From positions 20,806 through 84,805 of the forward strand of contig CABXIU010000007.1 of assembly GCA_902512305.1 (NCBI GenBank): a stretch of DNA of 64,000 nt, in the 5' to 3' direction. A program made the position numbers and the translations under genes. Below are positions 9,462-18,074 of the stretch, piece after piece. Position 1 is the stretch's first letter, and the number at the start of each line of letters is the position of its first letter. The notes beneath the pieces are model-generated. The model had not been told where the DNA came from and ran no database searches. It was given only the letters and a program-made list of their open reading frames with translations. The DNA comes from an uncultured Gammaproteobacteria bacterium. Its GTDB lineage: Bacteria; Pseudomonadota; Gammaproteobacteria; PS1; Pseudothioglobaceae.

Positions 9462-10343
9462 TCATGACCCTATAATTAAATTTTTAAGGGTGTGATCTTT
9501 TTCAGATTGCTCCTTAAGTCCAAATTTAATGTGTTGATTTTTTTCAGAAACTATACAGCTACTTCCAATATTGTCCCATATAGCAAGAATTGCACCAAAA
9601 TTGCAATCGAAATGTTTAGGGTTTGTAGAATGATGAATTTGATGCTGGGCTGGAGAGACAAAAATCTTTTCAAGCCAATCCCAATATCCAAGATTAACAT
9701 GTGAATGTCTTAGATTTGATCCTAGAGCATGGAATATAACAACAAAAACACTTGCACCAAAAATTTCAATTAAGGAGACATTGTTAGCAAAAAAGAAGAA
9801 GCATACTCCTAAACATAATGAATGTACTACTATTGCACGGAGACTAAAAAGAACTGCCTCAATTGGGTGAGTTCTAAGAACGGTCAGTGGCGTTAAATTA
9901 GTCGCTGAATGATGCGCTTTATGAAACTTCCATAACAATGGAATTCGATGCATCAATCGATGCAAAAAGTAACGAGAAAAGTCATCAATAACAAAAAGAA
10001 CACTAGTAAAGATCAGCATTACCAGCCATACAGGAATCGATGCTGAAGGCCTGGTAAAAAGCAAATGCATATTTTCGAACACAAACAATGTTAATGCTAG
10101 CTGGCCAATAAGAATTGGAGTCAAAAGTTTGAGAAAAAATTGATTGATAAACATTAATTTATAATCAGCGATAGCTGACTTGGAAAACCAAACTTTAGAA
10201 TTAAAAAAACCACTTGCAATATTTACAAGTGGTTTTTTTTGAACCAACCTAAGCCAAAAAAAGGCTATGAAAGCAGCGCTTATTAAGTAACCAATAAATA
10301 AGCGCTTTTCTGGATTAAGAAAGTTAGCAAAAAAATCAGTCAT
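9462..10343 (-). CDS. Membrane fatty-acid hydroxylase/sterol desaturase family protein
   Basis: This 293-residue integral membrane protein carries the histidine clusters of the di-iron hydroxylase superfamily: HRLMH and HKAHH near the middle, then LRHSH and HQIHH toward the C-terminus. Several hydrophobic segments precede them. I chose ATG at 10341-10343, which overlaps the upstream stop as ATGACTGA, over an upstream in-frame TTG that would give 32 bp of overlap. The substrate is unknown; relatives act on sterols, carotenoids, fatty acids or ether lipids. Its place within an iron-uptake gene row is unusual, although the enzyme itself needs two irons. Confidence 0.82.
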   Translation of the reverse strand: MTDFFANFLNPEKRLFIGYLISAAFIAFFWLRLVQKKPLVNIASGFFNSKVWFSKSAIADYKLMFINQFFLKLLTPILIGQLALTLFVFENMHLLFTRPSASIPVWLVMLIFTSVLFVIDDFSRYFLHRLMHRIPLLWKFHKAHHSATNLTPLTVLRTHPIEAVLFSLRAIVVHSLCLGVCFFFFANNVSLIEIFGASVFVVIFHALGSNLRHSHVNLGYWDWLEKIFVSPAQHQIHHSTNPKHFDCNFGAILAIWDNIGSSCIVSEKNQHIKFGLKEQSEKDHTLKNLIIGS

Positions 10344-11733
10344 TCTCCGCGCTAGATTTAGCACCAAGTGATTTAACTAATTCAGATAAACCTGCAGTTT
10401 GGTCATGAGATTTTGCAACTACTCCAAATTCATCAACCATTAGGTTTTGAACTTTTAACATATGAACCATGTAACCACCCCAAGTTTCTGCGTCACTTTG
10501 GACATATTCTCCATTTGAGTCAATTCCGGTCACTTGCGTATTGCCTAAAAGAAGAGGACTATAACCAATTAAACGATTCAGCTTAACAGAGGTTGCGCCC
10601 ATATCTTTTCCACCCACTTGAAGAGCTAAAGCAAAACCTTTGAGCTCACCCCAGTGTTTAGCATAGTTGCGCCAGGCTTTAGCTACATCACCACCTGATT
10701 CAAGAATCGCTTCAATCTTAACCATATCTTCATAAGTTTCACCAGCATACTTAAATACGGCTTCAGCAATTACTTTTTCCCAGTTAGTTTTGATTGTTTG
10801 CGCATAGCCCTTTAATTGATCACGCTCAGAGCCACTTAATGCACGACCGTTTACAGCTACAAGCAAGTCTCTTCCGTCCATATAGGCTCCAACAATATCA
10901 TGAAGATAGGTTGTCTTTCCACCTTTATCAAATGAAGATGCATAGTAAGCATGTCCAAATGCCATTTCATTGTATAGATCTACCTTTCCATCATAATTGT
11001 AATCAGCTATAGCTGCATCTTTTTGTTTTGCTATATTGTAAACATCTTGTGCAGACATAGTTAAAGTGTGTGCGGGTGCACCGAAGTAACCAAATGCCTC
11101 GTCCCAAACATGCTCTTTACCTGTATAAGCCGCACCATCTTTATATGGCTTATTGTTAGGCTTAGTGTCAGCTTCAAGCTTTTCATCAAGATAATTATCA
11201 ACGGCCTGGTTATACATAACTGCTCCCATTAAAAATTTAGAAACTAGCTGAGTATAGTCAAATGCGTGAGCTGGGTCATAACCGCCATCAGCATCAGCCG
11301 CTTTTTCAAACATAAAGGCAACCACTTCAGGTCCAGTCATATTTCCAACCCATCCAGGAATTAAACCTTTATAAGTTTTACCACTTAAGTTTTTATTAGA
11401 AAGCTCTCCAATAGTTGATTGCTTAATAACAAAATCACCTTTGGTTGCCGGTGCAATAATAGCTCTATTGGCATCATCTCCAGAATAGTAACTTTGCATC
11501 GCAGCAATATCACCCTTTGAAATCAATTTTTTTAGTGAACTTTCAAGTGCATGTCTTGCCATCTGACCTTTATAAGATACAGACGTCGTAGCACTTCCAG
11601 AATAATCACTAAGCGTAATTGGAAAGTCAGCATAAACATTTGAACGTGCAAATGAAGATGATGAAATTAAAACTGCAGACGCGAAAACGACAGCTAATGG
11701 GACTACTTTGGTAGTTAATCTTTGATTAAACAT
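10336..11733 (-). CDS. Exported DUF4856 protein, probably iron-regulated
   Basis: This 465-residue protein has a signal peptide (residues 1-29, ending SSSFARS). It carries the hallmark EHVWDEAFGYFG (about residues 208-219) that I associate with DUF4856. DYNYDGKVDL (about residues 244-253) resembles an EF-hand or dockerin calcium loop. Conserved tryptophans and an NYAKHWGELKGFAL helix follow. The function is not established; by length and context it recalls imelysin-type iron-regulated exported proteins, but I see no imelysin GxHxxE motif. It has an AAGGAAT ribosome site, two Fur-box-like sites just upstream, and an 8-bp overlap with the hydroxylase gene. Confidence 0.8.
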   Translation of the reverse strand: MFNQRLTTKVVPLAVVFASAVLISSSSFARSNVYADFPITLSDYSGSATTSVSYKGQMARHALESSLKKLISKGDIAAMQSYYSGDDANRAIIAPATKGDFVIKQSTIGELSNKNLSGKTYKGLIPGWVGNMTGPEVVAFMFEKAADADGGYDPAHAFDYTQLVSKFLMGAVMYNQAVDNYLDEKLEADTKPNNKPYKDGAAYTGKEHVWDEAFGYFGAPAHTLTMSAQDVYNIAKQKDAAIADYNYDGKVDLYNEMAFGHAYYASSFDKGGKTTYLHDIVGAYMDGRDLLVAVNGRALSGSERDQLKGYAQTIKTNWEKVIAEAVFKYAGETYEDMVKIEAILESGGDVAKAWRNYAKHWGELKGFALALQVGGKDMGATSVKLNRLIGYSPLLLGNTQVTGIDSNGEYVQSDAETWGGYMVHMLKVQNLMVDEFGVVAKSHDQTAGLSELVKSLGAKSSAEND

Positions 11734-11790
11734 TATTTATTCCTTAAAAAAAAGTTAAATTATTTTTACTTCTGTTACTTCTATCTAAAT

Positions 11791-11809
11791 GATAATGAAT
11801 ATCATTCGC
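11791..11809. promoter_or_regulatory. Fur-box-like operator 1 upstream of the DUF4856 gene
   Basis: GATAATGAATATCATTCGC resembles the Fur consensus GATAATGATAATCATTATC, with the left half intact and the right half partly degraded. It lies 58 bp upstream of the DUF4856 start. Confidence 0.7.
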
Positions 11810-11816
11810 GTACGCG

Positions 11817-11837
11817 TATGATAATGATTTTCATTTA
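11817..11837. promoter_or_regulatory. Fur-box-like operator 2 upstream of the DUF4856 gene
   Basis: TGATAATGATTTTCATTTA is a second Fur-like site 8 bp beyond the first. It overlaps the stop codon of the ABC ATPase gene. The two sites flank the palindrome CGCGTACGCG (11807-11816), which stands out in this AT-rich gap. Tandem Fur sites suggest tight iron repression of the DUF4856-hydroxylase-fbpAB segment. Confidence 0.65.
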
Positions 11838-12481
11838 ATAATCAACCTTTTTTTATTAATTACTCCAACTTTATCTGCAAATACTTCAGCCTCAGCCTCA
11901 TTATGAGTCACAAGTATTGAGGTTACACCAGCACTTTTTAGTATTTCTCTAACTTCCTTAACAAGTTGATCCCGGTTCGATTTGTCTAAACTAGAGAAAG
12001 GCTCATCAAGCAGTAATAGTTTTGGTGAAGTTGCAAGAGAACGAGCAAGAGAAACTCTTTGCTGTTCACCACCTGAAAGTTGATGGGGGTATTTTTTTTC
12101 AATACCTTTGAGACCAATTAAGTCCAAAAGCTTATCTACCTTATCGATTTTTTCCTTTTTTGCAAGATAATCAATTCCAAAACTGATATTTTGAAAAACA
12201 GTCATATGAGGAAATAGCGCATAATCCTGAAAAACCATTCCTATTTCTCTTAATTCTGCATTTACTGAATGATTTCCCTCATCACTTAATGAATTTCCAT
12301 CCAAGGCAACAGAGCCTAACTGAGCCTCCTCCAATCCAGCTATAAATCTAAGCGCAGAACTTTTTCCACTCCCACTTTCTCCCAAGAGTGCAAAAATATC
12401 GCCACTCTCTAGGTTCAAATTGAATCCATCTAAAACGTGATTATCATCGAAAGAGATTTTTAAATTATTAACGCTGAGCAC
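11831..12481 (-). CDS. ABC transporter ATPase, FbpC-like
   Basis: This 216-residue ATPase has Walker A GESGSGKSS (about residues 33-41), a Q-loop in VFQDYALFP, signature LSGGEQQRV, Walker B LLLLDEPFSSLD and H-loop VTHNEAEA. It ends soon after the H-loop, so it lacks the C-terminal TOBE regulatory domain of longer FbpC/PotA proteins. I chose GTG at 12479-12481, giving MLSVNNLKISF, a usual family start; an in-frame TTG four codons upstream is also possible. No clear ribosome site is visible for either. It is the likely motor for the FbpAB pair. Confidence 0.85.
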   Translation of the reverse strand: MLSVNNLKISFDDNHVLDGFNLNLESGDIFALLGESGSGKSSALRFIAGLEEAQLGSVALDGNSLSDEGNHSVNAELREIGMVFQDYALFPHMTVFQNISFGIDYLAKKEKIDKVDKLLDLIGLKGIEKKYPHQLSGGEQQRVSLARSLATSPKLLLLDEPFSSLDKSNRDQLVKEVREILKSAGVTSILVTHNEAEAEVFADKVGVINKKRLIIK

Positions 12482-12495
12482 ATTTAAATACAAAT

Positions 12496-12514
12496 AATAA
12501 TGATTCTCATTATT
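12496..12514. promoter_or_regulatory. Fur-box-like operator upstream of the ABC ATPase gene
   Basis: AATAATGATTCTCATTATT has perfect 8-bp arms (AATAATGA and TCATTATT) around a 3-bp centre, close to the 19-bp Fur consensus. It lies 14 bp from the chosen start codon, so a bound repressor would block the promoter or the transcription start. Confidence 0.8.
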
Positions 12515-12563
12515 ATATAAGGGAAGAACTTAAAATGTGAAATCTTGAAGTAAAAAGTTACTA

Positions 12564-13739
12564 CTATTGAATTATTGGTAATTCTTCAGCCGCCCTAATA
12601 CTTAACCACTCTGGCCCATCTTCGGTAATAACAATATTTTCCTCATGAACCATTTCTTTTCCAGGAAGAAATGCCATTCCAGGTTCCAAAGTTAGAACGA
12701 CTCCAGGTTCAAGTAGAGTGTTATCGATCGCTGTATTAGAAGGCCATTCAGTTAACTGCATACCCAAACCATGACCGAGTCTCCCAACAGTATTGCCAAG
12801 GGCACCACCTTTTTGAAGAACATCATTCATTGCATTAAAAATATCCGAGGTGGTATTTCCAACCTGAGCCGCATTAAAGCCAGCTTCAGTCGCCTCATAA
12901 ACAACCCTGTAAGCATTTTTTGTCTTGTCCCCTATCGATCCAAATGCATAGTTTCTATCAAAATCACAGTAATAGCTATCAAAAACTGAGCCCGTATCAA
13001 TGATGAAAAGATCGCCCTCCTCAATGATCTTGTCTGTTGGGCCCATAATGATTGAACCGTAACCCTCTTGCCCCGATCCTGAAACGATATAGGGTGAGTC
13101 ATCCACACCGAGCTTAAGTAGGTGCTGCTTAAAACGTCGACAATTTTCAACCTCACTCTCACCTGCACGAAGAAAACCCTCCAAGTCAATAAACCCCTGA
13201 GAAGTTATCTGACAGATATGTCTGATCTTTGCAATTTCGGCTTCAGATTTAATAAATCGAACTCGACGCATGATCTTGTTAGCATCTTTGATTTCTATTC
13301 CAGTAAGGTTATTAATTAAGTTCTCGTAGTCCTCCAATGGCATTCTGAGAGTACTCTCAAGAGTTTTGGGAACCCCTAATGACTTATGATTCACCATCAG
13401 TGATTTTATAGTTGAGAGTAATAGGCTAATTCCATCATCCTCTGGATTGGGTGATGTCCAAGTCTGAATATCATCAATCCATGTCCCTCTCATACCAGAC
13501 TCTCCAATAGTTGGAATAATCGCTTTAGGTTTTCCTATACTAGGTATCAGAACATACCAAGGTCTAGTTGGGCTCTGAAAAAATTGAGATTTAAAACCAG
13601 TGTAATACTCAATATCTACTTGCGTGGTTAATAAAATGGCATCCATTTTTGCCTCAAACATAAGCTTCTGAATATTTTCAAGCCTATTCTCGTATTCAAT
13701 AACTTCAAAACCTCTATTCGGGATATTCATTTTTCTCAT
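12564..13739 (-). CDS. M24-family metallohydrolase (Xaa-Pro peptidase/creatinase fold)
   Basis: This 391-residue protein has an N-terminal creatinase-like domain (about residues 15-150) and a C-terminal pita-bread domain. The five expected metal ligands are visible: Asp in IIDTGS, Asp in YCDFDR, His in RLGHGLGMQ, Glu in LTLEPGM and Glu in VHEENIV. The fold covers Xaa-Pro peptidases, creatinase, ectoine hydrolase and DMSP lyase DddP, and the exact substrate cannot be assigned here. It starts 3 bp after the diaminopropionate ammonia-lyase stop, so they are co-transcribed and the substrate may be an amide or dipeptide linked to a diamino acid. Confidence 0.85.
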   Translation of the reverse strand: MRKMNIPNRGFEVIEYENRLENIQKLMFEAKMDAILLTTQVDIEYYTGFKSQFFQSPTRPWYVLIPSIGKPKAIIPTIGESGMRGTWIDDIQTWTSPNPEDDGISLLLSTIKSLMVNHKSLGVPKTLESTLRMPLEDYENLINNLTGIEIKDANKIMRRVRFIKSEAEIAKIRHICQITSQGFIDLEGFLRAGESEVENCRRFKQHLLKLGVDDSPYIVSGSGQEGYGSIIMGPTDKIIEEGDLFIIDTGSVFDSYYCDFDRNYAFGSIGDKTKNAYRVVYEATEAGFNAAQVGNTTSDIFNAMNDVLQKGGALGNTVGRLGHGLGMQLTEWPSNTAIDNTLLEPGVVLTLEPGMAFLPGKEMVHEENIVITEDGPEWLSIRAAEELPIIQ

Positions 13740-13742
13740 TAC

Positions 13743-14954
13743 TTATTTAACTCTACTCAAAACTTGTTCAGATGATTTTCCAACTAATTGTTCATACATT
13801 TCTTCGTCAGTATCACCCTCAGTTCCAAATAATAATATTTTTGAATTTTCATTAATCTTGAGTTTTGATTTTAATTCAACATCATTACAAGCAATTAAAA
13901 ATCCTGCTAAACCTGTTATGGCTGACTCTCCAGCTATAATGGGAGGTATACGATTGGCAAGTAACTGCATAGCCTTTGGAATTGATTCATCAGTAATAGT
14001 CATAAAATGAGGAGCGTAATTTTCAAGAATTGACCATGCTAAAACTGAAACTTCGCCACAAGCCAGACCTGCCATAATTGTATCTAAATCCCCGTGGACT
14101 GCAGTTGGCTTTCCATTCACTGCACTTTGAAATAGGCAGTCAGCATCTACTGGCTCAACAACAACAAATATCGGTGGACAATCAAGACTCTCTTGTAAAA
14201 AAGATACGACTGCAGATGGAAACCCTCCAACACCGCCCTGAAGAAAAACATGAGTCGGAGTATCGTTCATCTGCTTCATAGCCTCATCTACCATTACAGT
14301 GTAGCCCTGCATCACATCTTTTGGTATATCTGTATAACCTTCATATGAAGTATCAGACACTACTGTATAACCATTCTGTTCAGCCACTTCAGCTGCAAGC
14401 CTTACTGAATCATCATAGTTTCCTTTAATCCTATTAACTAGAGCACCATAATTTGCAATCGCCTTTTCCCTACCCTCGCTGACATTTCGATGAATATATA
14501 TTTCACAGTTGCATCCAAATTGTTGAGCCCCCCATGCTACTGACCTTCCATGATTACCGTCAGTTGCACAGCATACTGTATGTTTTAAGGTATGGCCTTT
14601 ATAGACTCCTGAAATTAAGTCTGATGAGTTAGCATTGATACCTTCTTCTTTCAACTTCTTAATTAAGAGATTCGCTACAGCATAAGCACCGCCAAGAGCT
14701 TTGAAACTTTTCAGGGTAAATCGAGAGTACTCATCTTTATAAAAGATCGATGAAACACCTGTATCTTCAGCCATATCATCAAAGGAGTGAAGTGGTGTTG
14801 GCTCATAATTATCCCAAGAGGTAATTTCTTTATTTGCCAATCTAAAACCCTCTAAGCTTAATATATCATGATGCTTGTAACCAGAATCCAACTGAACTTT
14901 TGTATTTTTAAAATGTGAGAATGATAAAGAAAAGTCGGTGTAACTATTTGCCAT
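13743..14954 (-). CDS. Diaminopropionate ammonia-lyase-like PLP enzyme
   Basis: This 403-residue fold-type II PLP protein resembles YgeX/DpaL, which converts 2,3-diaminopropionate to pyruvate and ammonia. The PLP lysine lies in RFTLKSFKALGGAYAV (about residues 78-93), and the phosphate-binding region includes ATDGNHGRSVAWGAQQFG. The length matches the family (about 400). It lies between an EamA transporter gene (58 bp upstream) and an M24 hydrolase gene (3 bp downstream). A related threonine dehydratase-like activity is an alternative, but the SFKALGGAYA and DGNHGRSVAW motifs favour DpaL. Confidence 0.87.
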   Translation of the reverse strand: MANSYTDFSLSFSHFKNTKVQLDSGYKHHDILSLEGFRLANKEITSWDNYEPTPLHSFDDMAEDTGVSSIFYKDEYSRFTLKSFKALGGAYAVANLLIKKLKEEGINANSSDLISGVYKGHTLKHTVCCATDGNHGRSVAWGAQQFGCNCEIYIHRNVSEGREKAIANYGALVNRIKGNYDDSVRLAAEVAEQNGYTVVSDTSYEGYTDIPKDVMQGYTVMVDEAMKQMNDTPTHVFLQGGVGGFPSAVVSFLQESLDCPPIFVVVEPVDADCLFQSAVNGKPTAVHGDLDTIMAGLACGEVSVLAWSILENYAPHFMTITDESIPKAMQLLANRIPPIIAGESAITGLAGFLIACNDVELKSKLKINENSKILLFGTEGDTDEEMYEQLVGKSSEQVLSRVK

Positions 14955-15012
14955 AATTTTTCCTTTTAATAATAGGGCAATAAAAAATAACTTATACCCT
15001 AGAAATGTTATT

Positions 15013-15864
15013 TTATGTTAATTGTCTCTTTTCAATCGTAATGGATGCTGCTGCCACTAGGATGATACCAATTCCTTGAATTATAGTAATTGCATCAAGG
15101 TATGCAATAAAACCAAAGATTAAAACAAGTAGTGGCTCAGTATATCCAATATTTGCAGTTCTAACTGGCCCATATTTTTTAATAGAGATATGATAAAACA
15201 TCATCCCAATTGCAAAAAAAACTCCAGAGACTAAAGACAGAGCTAATGCCTCTTTTTGAGGCCAGTAATAACCCATTTGATTTAAAAATAAATATAAGAA
15301 AACGATTGCTGGTATAAGCGTTGTATATTTAACTATTTCCCAGTTTTTTAACTTACTCATTTTTGGAGTAAAAATCAAAATTAATGAGTATGACAACGCT
15401 GAGAATAATGCCAAAACTATGCCAATCGCCATTGTATAAAAACCTTGTTCACTTTGGGAGATAGCAGCAATTCCAATTATTGCAATAAAAAACATAAGTA
15501 TTGTTGTCATATCGAGAGATCTTTTATTTTTTATTGAAACGATTAAATAGGTTATCAAAGGGTAGGTAAATAAAACAACACTTGCAAGGCCAACAGTCAT
15601 ATATTTAACCGCCTCAACATATAACCAAGACTGAATACCAAATAAAAAAGAAAGAATTAGCACCCAAAAGCCTAATCTCTGATGTTTAATTTTTTTATAT
15701 GAAAATAAACTTTTGGTTGCCAATAAAGAAGTACAAAAAGTTGTTGCAAAACGAATAAATAAAAAAAGAAATGCACTCACCTCAAAAGCATAAATAAGAG
15801 GAATCATGCTAACATTTAGAGCATAAAAAAAAGCGGATAAAAGAGCAAAGCGAACTACAAACAT
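15013..15864 (-). CDS. EamA/DMT-family permease
   Basis: This 283-residue protein has about ten hydrophobic segments arranged as two EamA repeats (about residues 1-135 and 145-280), the standard drug/metabolite transporter layout. Characteristic phrases are GLASVVLFTYPLITYLI in the first half and ANIGYTEPLLVLIFGFI in the second. It precedes the dpaL-like gene by 58 bp on the same strand, so it may move a diamino acid or its product, but family members export or import many solutes and the substrate cannot be read from sequence. Confidence 0.85.
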   Translation of the reverse strand: MFVVRFALLSAFFYALNVSMIPLIYAFEVSAFLFLFIRFATTFCTSLLATKSLFSYKKIKHQRLGFWVLILSFLFGIQSWLYVEAVKYMTVGLASVVLFTYPLITYLIVSIKNKRSLDMTTILMFFIAIIGIAAISQSEQGFYTMAIGIVLALFSALSYSLILIFTPKMSKLKNWEIVKYTTLIPAIVFLYLFLNQMGYYWPQKEALALSLVSGVFFAIGMMFYHISIKKYGPVRTANIGYTEPLLVLIFGFIAYLDAITIIQGIGIILVAAASITIEKRQLT

Positions 15865-16017
15865 TTAAATACAATATAGCAAGAATTTATAAATTTGATT
15901 TTATAAGATAAATTTAAAGTAAATTTAGTTCATTTCACTTCAAAATAGTTATTTTTTTTCCACTTTTTAGGCACTTTAGGATATCATTGCCGCTGCATTT
16001 TATTTAAAGGAGAAGAA

Positions 16018-18021
16018 ATGAACTTTGATCAAAATTTGATTGCGCCTGCACTAGGTGTTTTAGGCTTATTGATAGTAGTAATTATCTATCAATGGATAGC
16101 TAAACAAGATGGTGGCAGCGGCGCCGTCAAAAAAATTGGCGAACAAATTCATATTGGCGCGATTGTTTTTATGAAGCGCGAATATAAAATGCTTAGTATC
16201 TTTGCATTAGTTCTATTAGTTCTTCTTTATATCTTTCTTGGTGCGGCAAGCGCACTTTGTTTCCTTGTAGGCGCTTTAACCTCTGCAACTGCGGGTTACA
16301 TTGGCATGAATACAGCGACTATTGCAAATGTAAGAACAGCTCAAGCTGCTCACGAAAATGGGAGTGCTGCAGCCCTTACTGTTGCTTTCTTTGGAGGCTC
16401 AGTAATGGGACTATCAGTTGCAGCTCTAGGTCTTCTTGGTCTTGGAGGTTTATATTACTTTTTTGGGGCAGAACATTCTGAAGCTCTTCATGGTTTTGCA
16501 ATGGGTGGCTCAGTAGTTGCCCTCTTCTCTCGTGTTGGCGGAGGTATCTTTACCAAGAGTGCTGATGTTGGTGCAGATCTTGTTGGAAAATTAGAAGCAG
16601 GAATACCTGAAGATGATCCTCGTAACCCAGCAGTAATTGCTGATAATGTTGGTGACAATGTTGGTGATATTGCGGGCATGGGTTCAGATATTTTTGAGTC
16701 ATACTGTGGCTCCATGATTGCAACAATTGCAATTGCATCTACGCTTTCAGCGATGGCCCTAGATATGCTAGGCGGAAACAGAAGTGAACTTATGTTTTTA
16801 CCTCTAGCTCTTGCATCACTTGGCCTTATTTGTTCAATCATTGGAATCATATTTGTTAAGCTTTCTTCAAACAAATCTCCTGAATCAGCTTTGAGAATGG
16901 GAACTATTGGTTCTGCGGTACTATTTATTATCACTTCATACTTTTTAATTAGCTCCTTAGAGGTTTCAAATAACATCTGGGCAGCTGTACTTATGGGAAG
17001 CATTGGCGGAATTATTATTGGACTTGTAACAGAATATTACACTGCTGGAAAACCCATCAGAGATATTGCAGAATCAGGAAAAACTGGCTCTGCTACTGTG
17101 ATGATTAAAGGCTTATCAGTTGGAATGCAATCTGTAGTGATACCAGTCTTGATGATTTGCTTAATCATCTATGTCTCAAACCTTTTTGTCGGTTTGTACG
17201 GTGTTGGTATTGCCGCAATTGGTATGCTAGCAACAGTTGGGATGACAATGGCTATAGATGCTTATGGTCCAATCGCTGACAATGCTGGCGGTATCGCTGA
17301 AATGGCCGGACTTGGAGAAGATACAAGAAACATTACAGATTCTCTTGATGAGCTTGGCAATACGACTGCAGCAATTGGAAAAGGATTTGCTATTGGCGCA
17401 GCTGCTCTTGCAGCACTTGCAATTATTACGGCATATACTGAAACAGTTGCCGCAAACTCTGCCGATTTCTTACTTCAACTTAACAGTGCTGAAGTATTAA
17501 TTGGATTATTTATTGGTGGAACAATTCCATTTTTAATTGCCTCTCTAACGATGACAGCTGTCGGTGATGCAGCCTTTGAAATGATTGAAGAGGTAAGAAG
17601 ACAGTTTAAAGAGATTAAAGGCCTTCTTGATGGTAAAGCAGAGCCTGACACAGCCAAATGTGTTGATATTGCAACTACTGCTGCACTTAAAAAGATGATT
17701 CTTCCTGGTGTTATTGCAGTTGCAGCTCCAGTAATAGTTGGTTTCTTAATTAGCCCTGAGGCGCTTGGTGGCATGCTTGGAGGCGCTCTTCTTGGCTGTG
17801 TCCTTATGGCACTTATGATGGCTAATGCTGGTGGTGCTTGGGATAATGCGAAAAAACATGTTGAGAAAGGCAACTTTGGTGGCAAAGGAACTGATGTTCA
17901 TGCTGCAACAGTTGTTGGTGACACTGTTGGCGACCCATTTAAAGATACTTCGGGCCCATCAATGAACATCCTTATCAATGTAATGGCAATCGTTAGTTTA
18001 GTGATTGCACCCTTATTATAA
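16018..18021 (+). CDS. hppA: Membrane-bound ion-translocating pyrophosphatase
   Basis: This 667-residue, roughly 16-helix inner-membrane enzyme hydrolyses PPi and pumps protons or sodium. The substrate-binding motif [20 protein letters not shown] (about residues 182-201) is followed by [15 protein letters not shown] and a C-terminal [13 protein letters not shown] motif. [14 protein letters not shown] near residue 448 has Ala where K+-independent enzymes carry Lys (GNTTKA), so it belongs to the K+-dependent class by family rules. H+ versus Na+ specificity is undetermined. The start ATG has a strong AAAGGAGAAGAA ribosome site. It is monocistronic. Confidence 0.95.
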   Translation: MNFDQNLIAPALGVLGLLIVVIIYQWIAKQDGGSGAVKKIGEQIHIGAIVFMKREYKMLSIFALVLLVLLYIFLGAASALCFLVGALTSATAGYIGMNTATIANVRTAQAAHENGSAAALTVAFFGGSVMGLSVAALGLLGLGGLYYFFGAEHSEALHGFAMGGSVVALFSRVGGGIFTKSADVGADLVGKLEAGIPEDDPRNPAVIADNVGDNVGDIAGMGSDIFESYCGSMIATIAIASTLSAMALDMLGGNRSELMFLPLALASLGLICSIIGIIFVKLSSNKSPESALRMGTIGSAVLFIITSYFLISSLEVSNNIWAAVLMGSIGGIIIGLVTEYYTAGKPIRDIAESGKTGSATVMIKGLSVGMQSVVIPVLMICLIIYVSNLFVGLYGVGIAAIGMLATVGMTMAIDAYGPIADNAGGIAEMAGLGEDTRNITDSLDELGNTTAAIGKGFAIGAAALAALAIITAYTETVAANSADFLLQLNSAEVLIGLFIGGTIPFLIASLTMTAVGDAAFEMIEEVRRQFKEIKGLLDGKAEPDTAKCVDIATTAALKKMILPGVIAVAAPVIVGFLISPEALGGMLGGALLGCVLMALMMANAGGAWDNAKKHVEKGNFGGKGTDVHAATVVGDTVGDPFKDTSGPSMNILINVMAIVSLVIAPLL

Positions 18022-18038
18022 GAAATATAATTTTCATT

Positions 18039-18064
18039 TCAGCCCTGCTAGTTTAGAGGGCTGA
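18039..18064. terminator. Weak bidirectional terminator hairpin between hppA and trkH
   Basis: CAGCCCT (18040-18046) pairs with AGGGCTG (18057-18063), extended by one T-A pair, around a 10-nt loop. Flanking sequence is AT-rich on both sides but lacks a long U tract, so termination may be inefficient. It sits between two convergent genes. Confidence 0.55.
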
Positions 18065-18074
18065 TAATATGTTC

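Noticed and set aside
16488..17003. 171-codon minus-strand frame within hppA
   Set aside because: Antisense shadow of a strongly conserved gene; low-complexity Pro/Ser/Ile content and no family features.
17475..17885. 136-codon minus-strand frame within hppA
   Set aside because: Same reason: antisense shadow with Pro/Ser-rich translation.
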